A stretch of 64,000 bases of DNA, taken from the NCBI GenBank assembly GCA_965204245.1, contig CBDBED010000001.1:248001-312000 (forward strand), in the 5' to 3' direction. Below, in pieces: positions 35,061-43,133 of the stretch. This DNA is from JAAXIE01 sp965204245. GTDB taxonomy: Bacteria > Chloroflexota > Dehalococcoidia > Lucifugimonadales > JAAXIE01. The notes under the pieces were generated by a model. It was not told the origin of the DNA, did not search any database, and saw only the letters and a program-made list of their open reading frames with translations. Each line of letters begins with the position of its first letter. Position 1 is the stretch's first letter. A program made the translations under genes and the position numbers.

Positions 35061-35333
35061 CCACCCCTCCGTTCGTCCTGAGCGAAGGGAGGAGGACTGC
35101 CCATCCAACCCCCAGCAGCTACGACCAGTAAGTATGAAGTTCCCCCTTCTCCCACCCCTCCGTTCGTCCTGAGCCAAGGGGACGTGTTATACATCCGCCA
35201 CCCAACAGCTACAACCAGTAAGCATGAAGTTCCCCTTCTCCCACCCCTCCGTTCGTCCTGAGCGAAGGGAGCGTGTCATACATCCGCCACCCAACAGCTA
35301 CGACCAGTAAGTATCAAGATCCCCCCTCAAACC
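35061..35333. repeat. Three tandem ~90-bp repeats
   Basis: Units start at 35061, 35152 and 35241. Each begins with CCACCCCTCCGTTCGTCCTG and ends with AGCTACGACCAGTAAGTATG or a close variant. The AGCTACGACCAG piece also occurs in the variable-stem module at 51955-52073. No coding potential is evident. Confidence 0.85.
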
Positions 35334-35341
35334 CCACCCCT

Positions 35342-35432
35342 CCGTTCGTCCTGAGCGAAGGGGTGGGGTCAACACAGCCTCCAAGCGACCAAGCGCGGAG
35401 GTTGTGTTGACCCCACCCCGAAGTCGAAGGAC
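35342..35432. repeat. 91-bp dispersed hairpin repeat, copy 2
   Basis: The stem arms are GGGGTGGGGTCAACAC and GTGTTGACCCCACCCC, fully complementary. The CCTCC/GGAGG cap and aagcgaccaagcgc loop match the other copies. It lies 46 bp upstream of the antitoxin gene and begins a ~150-bp direct repeat that recurs at 36726. Confidence 0.9.
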
Positions 35433-35477
35433 ACCGCCACCTGTTACACTAACCCCAACCCACTCTAAGAGGCGGCC

Positions 35478-35768
35478 ATGACTAACACACCCACCCTCCC
35501 GTGGGACCCCGCCGAACACCTTGAAACCCACGAGGACATGGTGTCCTACCTTAACCTCGCCCTGGAACAGGGCGACCTGAGCCTCATCATGGCCACCCTC
35601 GGCGACATCGCTCGCGCCAAACAAATAACGGTAGTGGCCCAGGAAACGGGTCTGGGCCGAGAGAGTCTCTACAAGTCCCTCTCCTCCGACGGCAACCCAG
35701 AGTTCGCCACCGTCTTGAAGGTAGTCCACACCCTCGGACTCCGCCTCCAAGCCACCAAGCTCCCCTAG
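35478..35768 (+). CDS. Orphan HigA/HI1420-type antitoxin-like DNA-binding protein
   Basis: This 96-residue protein has the addiction-module antidote pattern: LPWDPAEHLETHEDMVSYLNLAL at the start, then a helix-turn-helix (ITVVAQETGLGRESLYKSLS) and the closing VLKVVHTLGLRLQ. This family is normally encoded directly behind a RelE/HI1419-type toxin; no toxin frame is visible upstream, where only repeats occur. The alkD gene follows by seven bases. The ATG is preceded by AAGAGGCGG. A second, truncated copy of its upstream region and first codons lies at 36817-36890. Confidence 0.85.
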   Translation: MTNTPTLPWDPAEHLETHEDMVSYLNLALEQGDLSLIMATLGDIARAKQITVVAQETGLGRESLYKSLSSDGNPEFATVLKVVHTLGLRLQATKLP

Positions 35769-35775
35769 TTCCCCA

Positions 35776-36483
35776 ATGACCCACAACCTCGTCACAGAGA
35801 TACGCCAAGCCTTGGCCGGGCACCAAGACCCGGTCAAGGCTGAAGGCATGAAAAGCTACATGAAGTCGGAGATGCCCTATCGGGGCGTTCAGACCCCTCT
35901 CCGCCGCCAAATCTGCAGAGACCTCTTCCGCCGCCACCCTCTACCGGACAAGCAGGCATGGCTCGACGCCGTCCTCGACCTCTGGCGGAACGCCCGCTAC
36001 CGGGAGGAACGCTACGCCTCCATCGAACTCGCGGGAGCCAAGGTCTACAAACCCTTCCGCACCCTGGATACTCTCCCCCTCTACGAAGAGATGGTTGTCA
36101 CCGGTGCTTGGTGGGACTACGTGGACGACATAGCCGCCCACCATCTTCGCGAGCTTCTGGAAAAGTATCCCGCTGAAGTCTCCCAACAGATGAGGGCTTG
36201 GAGCCGTGACTCCGACAAGTGGAAGCGCCGCTCGTCCATAATCTGCCAGCTAAACCGCAAGCAGGAGACCGACCTTGCCCTCCTCTTTGACTGCATCGAC
36301 CCCAACCTCACCGACCCCGACTTCTTCATACGCAAGGGCATCGGCTGGGCCCTCCGCTCCCTGGCCTGGACCGACCTCCCCACCGTCGAGTCCTACATAA
36401 CCCAAAACGCCACCACAATAAGCCCCCTCACCCGCCGCGAAGCCCTCAAAAACGCCGCAAAAATCAGGCAACCCCCCTCCTAA
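35776..36483 (+). CDS. DNA alkylation repair protein, AlkD-like
   Basis: This 235-residue protein consists of HEAT-like helical repeats of the AlkD family, which excise 3- and 7-alkylpurines. Family blocks are MKSYMKSEMPYRGV near the start, GAWWDYVDDIAAHHL in the middle, and DFFIRKGIGWALR near residue 190, which carry the Trp/Asp/Arg residues of the DNA-facing cleft. It starts 7 bp after the antitoxin-like gene. The two genes together are bracketed by direct repeats, as if moved or duplicated as one block. Confidence 0.9.
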   Translation: MTHNLVTEIRQALAGHQDPVKAEGMKSYMKSEMPYRGVQTPLRRQICRDLFRRHPLPDKQAWLDAVLDLWRNARYREERYASIELAGAKVYKPFRTLDTLPLYEEMVVTGAWWDYVDDIAAHHLRELLEKYPAEVSQQMRAWSRDSDKWKRRSSIICQLNRKQETDLALLFDCIDPNLTDPDFFIRKGIGWALRSLAWTDLPTVESYITQNATTISPLTRREALKNAAKIRQPPS

Positions 36484-36619
36484 CCCATCCACCACCACCA
36501 CCGCCTGACACGCCCCAACCCCCGACTCCCAGCATCCAACCACACCAAAAACGAACCCTCACCAGTAAGACCACCCACCCCCTCCGCTAACCGCCAAACC
36601 ACCCCATACCATACCCGTC

Positions 36620-36639
36620 ATACCGGCGAAAGCCGGTAT
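36620..36639. repeat. Short REP-like hairpin with GAAA loop
   Basis: ATACCGGC and GCCGGTAT form a perfect 8-bp stem closed by a GAAA tetraloop on the plus strand. This is a common dispersed intergenic palindrome. The surrounding 36484-36725 holds no gene. Confidence 0.7.
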
Positions 36640-36725
36640 CCAGGAAACCCCCCACACAAATTGCCCTTCAGAAAGACCAACCCCTCTGCGGGCGAAAGAC
36701 CGCCACCACAGAAGCAGCCACCCCT

Positions 36726-36816
36726 CCGTTCGTCCTGAGCGAAGGGGTGAGGTCAACACAGCCTCCAAGCGACCAAGCGCGGAGGTTGTGTTGACCCCAC
36801 CCCGAAGTCGAAGGAC
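36726..36816. repeat. 91-bp dispersed hairpin repeat, copy 3
   Basis: Nearly identical to copy 2, with one stem mismatch (GGTGAGGTC against GACCCCACC). It is followed by the same CACCTGTTACACTAACCCC sequence that precedes the antitoxin gene, forming the downstream direct repeat 1384 bp away. Confidence 0.9.
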
Positions 36817-36861
36817 ACCGCCACCTGTTACACTAACCCCAACCCACTCTAGGAGGCGGCT

Positions 36862-36963
36862 ATGGCAAAAACACACATATTGCCGTGGGACCACCCACCC
36901 CCGACGCTAACCGCCAGATGTGCACCCTGGCCGGGTCAAGAGAGAACAGTCTTCGGTGAATGA
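36862..36963 (+). pseudogene. Chimeric scar: antitoxin 5' end fused to Rieske 3' end
   Basis: A start with a good site (AGGAGG) opens MAKTHILPWD, matching the first ten residues of an antitoxin-like protein. It switches at GGACC to 26 bases (36888-36913) identical to the last codons and post-stop bases of the Rieske gene (34638-34663), but in a different frame. The resulting frame runs 33 codons to TGA at 36961. Neither parent function can survive. It is the footprint of a recombination at a short shared sequence. Confidence 0.8.
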
Positions 36964-38033
36964 CGGCCCCAGCAGACCAGGCTTCCCTCTACTGTGACGC
37001 CGCAAGTATGCTCCATCCCGCTGCTGATGGATATGAATCGCTCGTCCGCCGGAGGCGACGCTTGCCCAAAGTCTACCGCGTCTCTATTTGCACCCCAGCA
37101 TACGGCAGTGCTGTCTTCACCAAGCGCACAAGTATGCCATACGCCGCTGCTGATCGAGGTGAATCGCCCACCCATTGGCGGCGACGCTTGACCAAAGTCG
37201 ATGCCGTCGTCCCCGGCACCCCAGCATACAGCGGTCCCGTTCTCTCGAAGCGCACAGGTATGTCTCCATCCGCTGCTGATCGAGATGAATTCTTCGCCTT
37301 GGGGCGATGAGGACTGCCCATATCTGTTATTCCCCCAACAACGCGCCGTCCCGTCTTCGCGAAGAGCGCAACTGTGGAAGCCTCCGCCACTGATGGAACT
37401 GAAAGACCCACGAGCAGTGTATCTCGTACCGATCTGCCCTAGCGGCTTGCAGCCAGCGGACCCATCGGCGGTAAGGAAGCACGTGTGGAAGCCGCCACTG
37501 CTGATCGAGGCCGCGTATGTTGGGGACGCTCCTTCTGAGAACGGTATTTGCCATGATGATTGGCCATAGTCGTCATCGCCCCAGCAGACGACAGAGCCGT
37601 CCTTGCGGATGCCGCAGGCGTGAAACCCGCCATTGCTAATCGCCGCGAACTGGCCCGGAGGCGACGCCAGTAGCTCGAAGTCCCCTGACCAGCACTGAAC
37701 CGTGGAGTCCAAACGAAGTCCACAGAACTCGGACTTGCCACTCGTGACGGAAACGAAACCGGCCGTGCCTTTTCCAGGAACTCTCTCTCCATCCCACCCA
37801 GCCTTGGAAAATGGGGACGAAGGGTGGCCGCCATACCCAAGTCTCCCCCAGCAGACGGGCAGGCCCTCCTCGCCAAGCCCGCAAGTATAAAACATGCCGC
37901 CACTAATCGAGGTGAACCGCTGTCCGGGCGGCGGGGATGTTTGACCCTCCGAGTACCTACCCCAGCACACGGCTGTGCCATTCTCCCGAAGGGCGCAGGT
38001 GTGATAAAGACCACTGCTGATAGAAGTGAACAC
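36936..38033 (-). CDS. RCC1-repeat protein, C-terminal fragment of a frameshifted gene
   Basis: This 365-residue frame is built from ~37-residue RCC1/BNR-like repeats of the form FTSISSGxxHTCALRxxGxxxCWG. It is the continuation of the gene at 38141-40840. The same frame stays open upstream to 38201, where it meets the first fragment at the motif DGS/VCWG, so the GTG at 38033 is not a natural start. One missing base near 38201-38203 would join them. The C-terminus ends after a complete repeat. Alone it has no signal peptide and would not be exported. Confidence 0.7.
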   Translation of the reverse strand: MFTSISSGLYHTCALRENGTAVCWGRYSEGQTSPPPGQRFTSISGGMFYTCGLGEEGLPVCWGRLGYGGHPSSPFSKAGWDGERVPGKGTAGFVSVTSGKSEFCGLRLDSTVQCWSGDFELLASPPGQFAAISNGGFHACGIRKDGSVVCWGDDDYGQSSWQIPFSEGASPTYAASISSGGFHTCFLTADGSAGCKPLGQIGTRYTARGSFSSISGGGFHSCALREDGTARCWGNNRYGQSSSPQGEEFISISSGWRHTCALRENGTAVCWGAGDDGIDFGQASPPMGGRFTSISSGVWHTCALGEDSTAVCWGANRDAVDFGQASPPADERFISISSGMEHTCGVTVEGSLVCWGRHSPKTVLS

Positions 38034-38140
38034 TTCGCCCTCTGGCGGTGATGCCTGCCCAGACCAGTCATTGCCCCAGCAAACGACAGAGCCGTCCTTG
38101 CGGAGCCCGCAAGCATGGTCCTGACCGTTGCTGACCGACG

Positions 38141-40840
38141 TTAGCGTCTCCCCTTGCGGCGCCTGTAACCCTCCCGGGTACCTTTTTCCTCCCCAGCAGA
38201 CCGGCTCCCGTCGCTACGCAGGGCGCAAGTGAAACGATCCCCGCTGCTGATTGTGGTGAAACGCTCATCGAGCGGAGGCGAAGCCTGTCCTTCGTAATTC
38301 CAGCCCCAGCACGTAGCCCCGCCGTCTTCGCGTAAGGCACAAGCGTGACTGGTGCCAACGCTGATGTCGACGAACCTCTCGCCGGCTGGCGGCGAAATCT
38401 GCCCATGCGCGTCCCTGCCCCAACAGGCAGCCGTTCCGTCCGTCCTAAGTCCGCAGGAGAAATAAGCGCCGCTGCTGACGACAGTAAGCCGGTCATCTGG
38501 CGGTGCCGCGATCGACACTTCGCCGTATGGAGGTCCTGCATACAACTCTCCGTTGTCGCCCCAGCAAAGAGCCCTTCCGTCAGCGTCTAGTGCGCACAGG
38601 TGACTCTTCCCGCTGCTGATGGACTCGAAGCCATGCGGAGGCCCATGCGTCTCCGATACGCTGATCAAGAGTCCGAACTCTTCAAGTATGGCATCCTGAG
38701 TCACTACCGCCACGATGTAGCGGCCCGGTGGAACTATGGCCTGGGCCCATGACTGCCAGATGAATTCATTCCCGGTTGACAAGTTCTTCGTGGCTTCTTG
38801 GTCCGTGACCAGTTCCGAGTTACCCTCGCTCTCCATGAGTTGAAGCGAGACGGCGTTGACTGACGAGGATTCGACCCTCACATACGACCACTTGTCTACT
38901 GAAAAGCTGTAGCTGCGACGGTGCCCGTGATTCTCGCTGCCACAGTGCGGCTTCCATTCTCCCCAGAGCGAAACAACCCTATCGATAGGACCTAGTTGCT
39001 CAATGCCACAACTGCCGAGGAGGACCGCCGCCTCGTCCGGGATATCAAACTCTCCCCCGCTTCTCCCATCCTTGGCCTCCACTACGTATCTGCCGCACTT
39101 CTTGTCTCCACGTTCCCAGTCCATGACATACTCGGCTACCATGCCCGTCTCGGGATCGAGAACGAGGACCACGTCTAAACCGCCGCCCGGTCTGCTGTCC
39201 AACTCGAACTCCAGCCTCGCACGTCCATTGGGAGCAATGACGAGGTCCGCTTCCGTCCAGTCCGCATACAGCAGAACATTCTCCAACATCGCGTGCGGGT
39301 CGGTCTGCTCACTGCGCCAGCCTGCCTCCCCATGGCCATATGTCTGGTTCCATCCGTCGCGGCCGCGACGCCAGTATTCGCCGTCCAAGTTGTAGAGGTG
39401 GTTATCCCCGTCATCGATTACAACCCACCTGAACAAACGATTCCCCAAATGCGATACCGCATAATCAGCCCATCCAAACTCTTCGTTGCAGTCCGGCAGA
39501 GACGAGCGGACTCTGAAAACGGCTGACCCAGCCTCCCGCAGCGCCTCATATGCACCGGAGATCAGCTTCCATTTTGTTAGAACATGGTCGGTCTGCGGGT
39601 CTATCAACTCATCATTGAACACTATCAGGGCCTCAATCTCCGCCATCTCCATGCCCGGCTTCACCAACGGATTACCGTGCAATCTCAGCAGCCGCTCGTC
39701 CATGGGACTAACCGTAATGCCCTGCAACGTGCTTGCACCGGTATATGACGACCTCGTGCCAATGTTCATAATGCTGGCCGGTTCCGTCCGATGACCCATC
39801 CCGGACAATGCGTGAATCCCTTCATGAGCAAATACATGCACTAGGAAGTCTTGCGACGATTCCGGCAGATCGGCGAATACCGTTCCGTCCCATGTATCTT
39901 TGACCCGGACTTTGCTGCCCTCTAGTTCACCCATTTCATTGGATGCGTCAATGGTAGCGCAACCAGCTTCATTCGGGCTGCAATAGTAGGCGCCACCTTC
40001 CAGTCTGTAACCGATTTCCGCGACAAAGTCAGCTTCGTCTTCAGTGGATACCCCTTTGAACTCCAGCCCAAGCAACTCCCCTAGGTCATTGAGAACCTCA
40101 CCGAAAACACCGATGTAACTATCCGGCCCGGAAGCCCAAACCTTTACTGCCCTAGACTGGTCATACTTCTGAATCGTCTTTGACTCCCATCCCGCACAGC
40201 CTCCGGTGCTGAGGGTCGACCAAGGCCAGTCGCCCTTGACGTCGCTGAAGCACTCCCATACATCTCCATCGACTCCCACGATGCGTTCAGGTACAGCAAC
40301 CCCCAAGACCATAGGCTCCGACTCGCCATACGCGAATGCCAAGGATACGCTGCCCGGCGGAACTCGTAGTGTGATCCCATCTCTCGCCGGACCGTATCCG
40401 TCCGCCAGTGTCACGCTCATCTCTCCGCTGCAGCCGCCGAGGACCTCGCCGTCCCGGGTGCACGTGACGGCTATTTGAACCGGATCGCTCAGGCCCAAAT
40501 CACCCTCATTGCGCACTGAAGCGGTGATATCGAGATTGGCAGTGCCGTCCGACCAGTATCCGCCAACCGTGGCATCAGCCTCCAGCACAAGCCTGACCAT
40601 AGGCTCGGCCGCAGCTGTCGCAGTGGAGGCGGGCACAGGGGCGCCGGTAGGCGAAGGAGCGGGAGTCCCGATAGGTTCGAGGGTGCGCATGGGGGTTTTG
40701 GCAGCTTCCGAGGTGGGGGTGGGCTCGGGGATTAGTGCCTCGGTATCTGGCTGGATTGTGGGCGTCGGCCCACCGTCACACGCCAACAGAGACGCTGCTA
40801 CCGTCATGAGCAGGCTCACGGCGCATATAGCTCGGATCAC
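38141..40840 (-). CDS. Lipoprotein with metzincin-like protease domain and RCC1 repeats (frameshifted)
   Basis: This 899-residue fragment starts with lipobox SLLAC (Cys21), a Pro/Thr linker, and an Ig-like CARDB-type domain (about 85-190). A possible zinc-protease domain follows: H339-E340-x-x-H343 then G347 and H350, with SIMNIG about seven residues later as a Met-turn. The third His is one residue farther than in HExxHxxGxxH metzincins. RCC1-like repeats begin near residue 780 (four seen, the last interrupted). At about 38201 the frame shifts and the protein ends in an unrelated basic tail; the repeats continue in the gene at 36936. It may be a pseudogene, a recoded gene or a sequencing error. 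Confidence 0.7.
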   Translation of the reverse strand: MIRAICAVSLLMTVAASLLACDGGPTPTIQPDTEALIPEPTPTSEAAKTPMRTLEPIGTPAPSPTGAPVPASTATAAAEPMVRLVLEADATVGGYWSDGTANLDITASVRNEGDLGLSDPVQIAVTCTRDGEVLGGCSGEMSVTLADGYGPARDGITLRVPPGSVSLAFAYGESEPMVLGVAVPERIVGVDGDVWECFSDVKGDWPWSTLSTGGCAGWESKTIQKYDQSRAVKVWASGPDSYIGVFGEVLNDLGELLGLEFKGVSTEDEADFVAEIGYRLEGGAYYCSPNEAGCATIDASNEMGELEGSKVRVKDTWDGTVFADLPESSQDFLVHVFAHEGIHALSGMGHRTEPASIMNIGTRSSYTGASTLQGITVSPMDERLLRLHGNPLVKPGMEMAEIEALIVFNDELIDPQTDHVLTKWKLISGAYEALREAGSAVFRVRSSLPDCNEEFGWADYAVSHLGNRLFRWVVIDDGDNHLYNLDGEYWRRGRDGWNQTYGHGEAGWRSEQTDPHAMLENVLLYADWTEADLVIAPNGRARLEFELDSRPGGGLDVVLVLDPETGMVAEYVMDWERGDKKCGRYVVEAKDGRSGGEFDIPDEAAVLLGSCGIEQLGPIDRVVSLWGEWKPHCGSENHGHRRSYSFSVDKWSYVRVESSSVNAVSLQLMESEGNSELVTDQEATKNLSTGNEFIWQSWAQAIVPPGRYIVAVVTQDAILEEFGLLISVSETHGPPHGFESISSGKSHLCALDADGRALCWGDNGELYAGPPYGEVSIAAPPDDRLTVVSSGAYFSCGLRTDGTAACWGRDAHGQISPPAGERFVDISVGTSHACALREDGGATCWGWNYEGQASPPLDERFTTISSGDRFTCALRSDGSRSAGEEKGTREGYRRRKGRR

Positions 40841-41151
40841 TTTGCGCGACCCGAAGGGTAGGTGGAATCATGCGTGACCAACAGTATTTCCTGCTTACAC
40901 GCCAAGCTACAGTCCGTCACGGTCAGCCCCGCTAATACATACTTCGGACGAGCCACTGGGAGTTGCTGGCGCTTTGTTGCACGCCTTTTTCCTGCAACGG
41001 CGTGGTCTCCTATTATGCCAAATGGATATCACGCTAACATCTACCAATAAGCTGTCTCAAATATGCACGGAATCCGTCACCCCATGGATCACGCGCTCGC
41101 TGCCGTTCCACGCAAGACCCCTTGCGCGAACCACCTCCGCTAGCCCCCGCC
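40841..41151. other. Intergenic stretch without recognised feature
   Basis: About 310 bp between the lipoprotein start and the regulatory block of the amidohydrolase. Short frames exist on both strands but show no conserved composition, ribosome-binding site or motif. I see no repeat or RNA gene in it. Confidence 0.5.
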
Positions 41152-41218
41152 CCCCATGACACCCACCCATTGACACCCCACCCCCCAACCCACTACCATC
41201 AGAACAATCACCAGAACA
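41152..41218 (+). promoter_or_regulatory. Shared promoter-like block P1 with AGAACA repeats
   Basis: TTGACA (41170-41175) and TACCAT (41194-41199) are 18 bp apart. Two AGAACA direct repeats follow at 41201 and 41213, and CCCCCATGACACCCAC precedes. The same order of elements occurs at 51500-51563, which marks this as a conserved regulatory unit ahead of a variable-stem array. A GC-rich hairpin (GGGGGTC/GACCCCC, 41250-41270) lies downstream. Confidence 0.65.
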
Positions 41219-41328
41219 CCAAGCAGCCCACCCCCCAAGCCCGCCTCCCGGGGGTCCAGCGCAGACCCCCGAAGCGGTCTTGCGGATGCACTCGCCCAAA
41301 AAATCAGGAATCAAGAGGCCAGTCCCAA

Positions 41329-41525
41329 AATGTCACACTGTGACAAATCTCCAGCTACGAAAATGTCACACACGTCACAAAACTGTGACATGTGTGACAT
41401 CCTCAGATACGAAAAACATGTCACACTTTTTCGTATCTGGCCAGCTAGGGAAATGTCACAAATGTCACAACTCTCAGATACGAAAAACAAATTTTAGCTA
41501 CGAAACCTGTGACATTGTGACATTT
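41329..41525 (+). repeat. Variable-stem array 1 (stem motif TGTCACA)
   Basis: The block contains about nine copies of TGTCACA in both orientations, interspersed with the constant motifs CAGATACGAA and AGCTACGA. One perfect 13-bp hairpin pairs CAGATACGAAAAA (41404-41416) with TTTTTCGTATCTG (41427-41439). The last module pairs ATGTCACAAATGTCACA with TGTGACATTGTGACAT across CTCAGATACGA...AGCTACGA. It ends 26 bp before the M20D start codon, so it would lie in that gene's 5' leader. Confidence 0.75.
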
Positions 41526-41551
41526 CCCCCACCCAAACCAAGGAGGCCGAC

Positions 41552-42763
41552 ATGACCGCCAACCAGCCCTACGCCGACCTCGTAAAGGCAGCCATCGACG
41601 AGGCCCGCGACGAACTCGTCTCCGTCAGCAGGGACATCCACGCCCACCCCGAACTCAACTATCAGGAGACCTACTCCTCCGCAGCCCTCGCCACCGCCCT
41701 CGAACGCCACGGCTTCTCCGTCCAGCGCGGCACCGGCGGCGTCGAGACCGCCTTCCGCGCCGAGGCCCAGGGTCAGGGTGGTGACGGCCCCACCGTCGCC
41801 TTCCTCGCCGAGTACGACGCCCTCCCCGACATCGGCCACGGCTGCGGCCACAACCTCATCGCCATCTCCAACCTCGGCGCCATGCTCGGCGCAGTCAGCG
41901 CCCTCCGCGACCTCCCCGGCAAGCTCGTCATCCTCGGCACCCCCGCCGAAGAGGGCGGTGGCGGCAAGGTCCGCATGATCGAGGGCGGCGCCTTCAACGA
42001 TGTCGACATCTCCCTCTCCTCCCACCCCTCTTCCAACATCACCGTCATCCCCACCAACATCGCCATGGACGAAAGCTGGAGCCTCGCCATGGTCGGCTAC
42101 CGCTACGCCTACCACGGCAAGGCCTCCCACGCCTCCACCGTCCCCCACGAGGGTATCAACGCCCTCAACTCCGTCATCCACCTCTTCACCGGCATCGACG
42201 CCCTCCGCCAGCACCTCAAGGAAGACGTCCGCATCCACGGCGTCATCACCGACGGCGGCAAGGCCCCCAACGTAGTCCCCGATTTCGCCGCCGCCAACTT
42301 CATGCTCCGCTCCCGCGACAGCATCTACCTCAGGGAAGTCGTGGAAAAGGTCAAGAGTGTAGCCGAGGGCGCAGCCCTCCTCACCGGTGCCCGCTTGGAA
42401 ATCGAAGAAGTCTACCCGCTATACGAAAACGTCAAACCCAACGAGGCCCTTGCCCGCACCGCCTACAGCAACTGCCCCCAGTCAGGCCTCGAAGTCCACG
42501 AGACTCGCACCAACCGCGGCGGAGGCGCATCCACCGACTTCGGCAACGTCAGCCAGCGTATGCCCTCCTACTACCTGCGCTTCGCCGTCAGCGAAGAACC
42601 CGTCCCCGGTCACTCCATCCGCATGACCGAAGCATCCATCACCGACCTAGCCCACGAAAACGCCATAGCCACCGCCAAAGTCCTGGCCCTGACCGCCTGC
42701 GACCTCCTCACCAACCCCGACCTAGTAACCCAAGCCCAAAACGAGTTCGCAGCCCGAGGCTAG
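41552..42763 (+). CDS. M20D-family amidohydrolase (AbgB/IAA-amino-acid hydrolase-like)
   Basis: This 403-residue metallopeptidase-fold protein belongs to the M20D branch, which cleaves amide conjugates such as aminobenzoyl-glutamate or acyl-amino acids. Metal-site motifs are HAHPELNYQE (about 30-40), GHGCGHN (95-101, Cys98/His100) and TPAEEGGGGK (about 140-150). The dimerisation domain carries KASHAS. AAGGAGG at 41540 precedes the ATG. The gene follows a long leader with a variable-stem array. Substrate unknown. Confidence 0.9.
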   Translation: MTANQPYADLVKAAIDEARDELVSVSRDIHAHPELNYQETYSSAALATALERHGFSVQRGTGGVETAFRAEAQGQGGDGPTVAFLAEYDALPDIGHGCGHNLIAISNLGAMLGAVSALRDLPGKLVILGTPAEEGGGGKVRMIEGGAFNDVDISLSSHPSSNITVIPTNIAMDESWSLAMVGYRYAYHGKASHASTVPHEGINALNSVIHLFTGIDALRQHLKEDVRIHGVITDGGKAPNVVPDFAAANFMLRSRDSIYLREVVEKVKSVAEGAALLTGARLEIEEVYPLYENVKPNEALARTAYSNCPQSGLEVHETRTNRGGGASTDFGNVSQRMPSYYLRFAVSEEPVPGHSIRMTEASITDLAHENAIATAKVLALTACDLLTNPDLVTQAQNEFAARG

Positions 42764-42764
42764 G

Positions 42765-43094
42765 TCAAGCCAGTCCCTCAGCGTCCTGTATGTAGAGGCC
42801 GGTCTCACGCATGCGGCGCCGTATCTCGTCGATGCCGTCAGTGATACCGCTGTAGAAGCAATCGCCGTGCAATCTGGTCTGGCGTGAGTAGTATCTGCCC
42901 ACCAGTGTCTTTACGCGGCTGTCCTCGCTGGCTAAATCATCTAGGAACCTAGACACGACGGGAGTCTTATCGACTTCCTCGCCAGTACGAGACAGGATCA
43001 ACGCAATCGTGGACCGGAGCGTAGCTGCCCAAGCCTTCTCAGCAGCATCGCGCACATCTCCAGCTTCCAGCCTCCCCAGCGCGCTGCTGTACAA
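42765..43094 (-). CDS. PaREP1/HEPN-like helical protein with degraded 5' end
   Basis: The 109-residue frame carries the helical pattern LEAGDVRDAAEKAWAATLRS, ILSRTGEE and RYYSRQTRLHGDCFY seen in PaREP1/HEPN-type proteins. The same frame continues upstream with SADAIFAEAWILYSSAL, which looks like the natural N-terminus. It then hits the TAA (43134-43136) that ends the preceding gene, with no ATG, GTG or TTG before residue 1 of this entry (TTG 43094). The N-terminus is therefore truncated, or translation begins in an unusual way. It is nearly end-to-end with the M20D gene. Confidence 0.6.
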   Translation of the reverse strand: MYSSALGRLEAGDVRDAAEKAWAATLRSTIALILSRTGEEVDKTPVVSRFLDDLASEDSRVKTLVGRYYSRQTRLHGDCFYSGITDGIDEIRRRMRETGLYIQDAEGLA

Positions 43095-43133
43095 GATCCA
43101 AGCTTCAGCGAATATCGCGTCCGCGCTGGTCTG

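Noticed and set aside
41057..41314. Minus-strand 85-codon frame upstream of the M20D gene
   Set aside because: Gly-rich low complexity, lies over the promoter-like block, no ribosome site.
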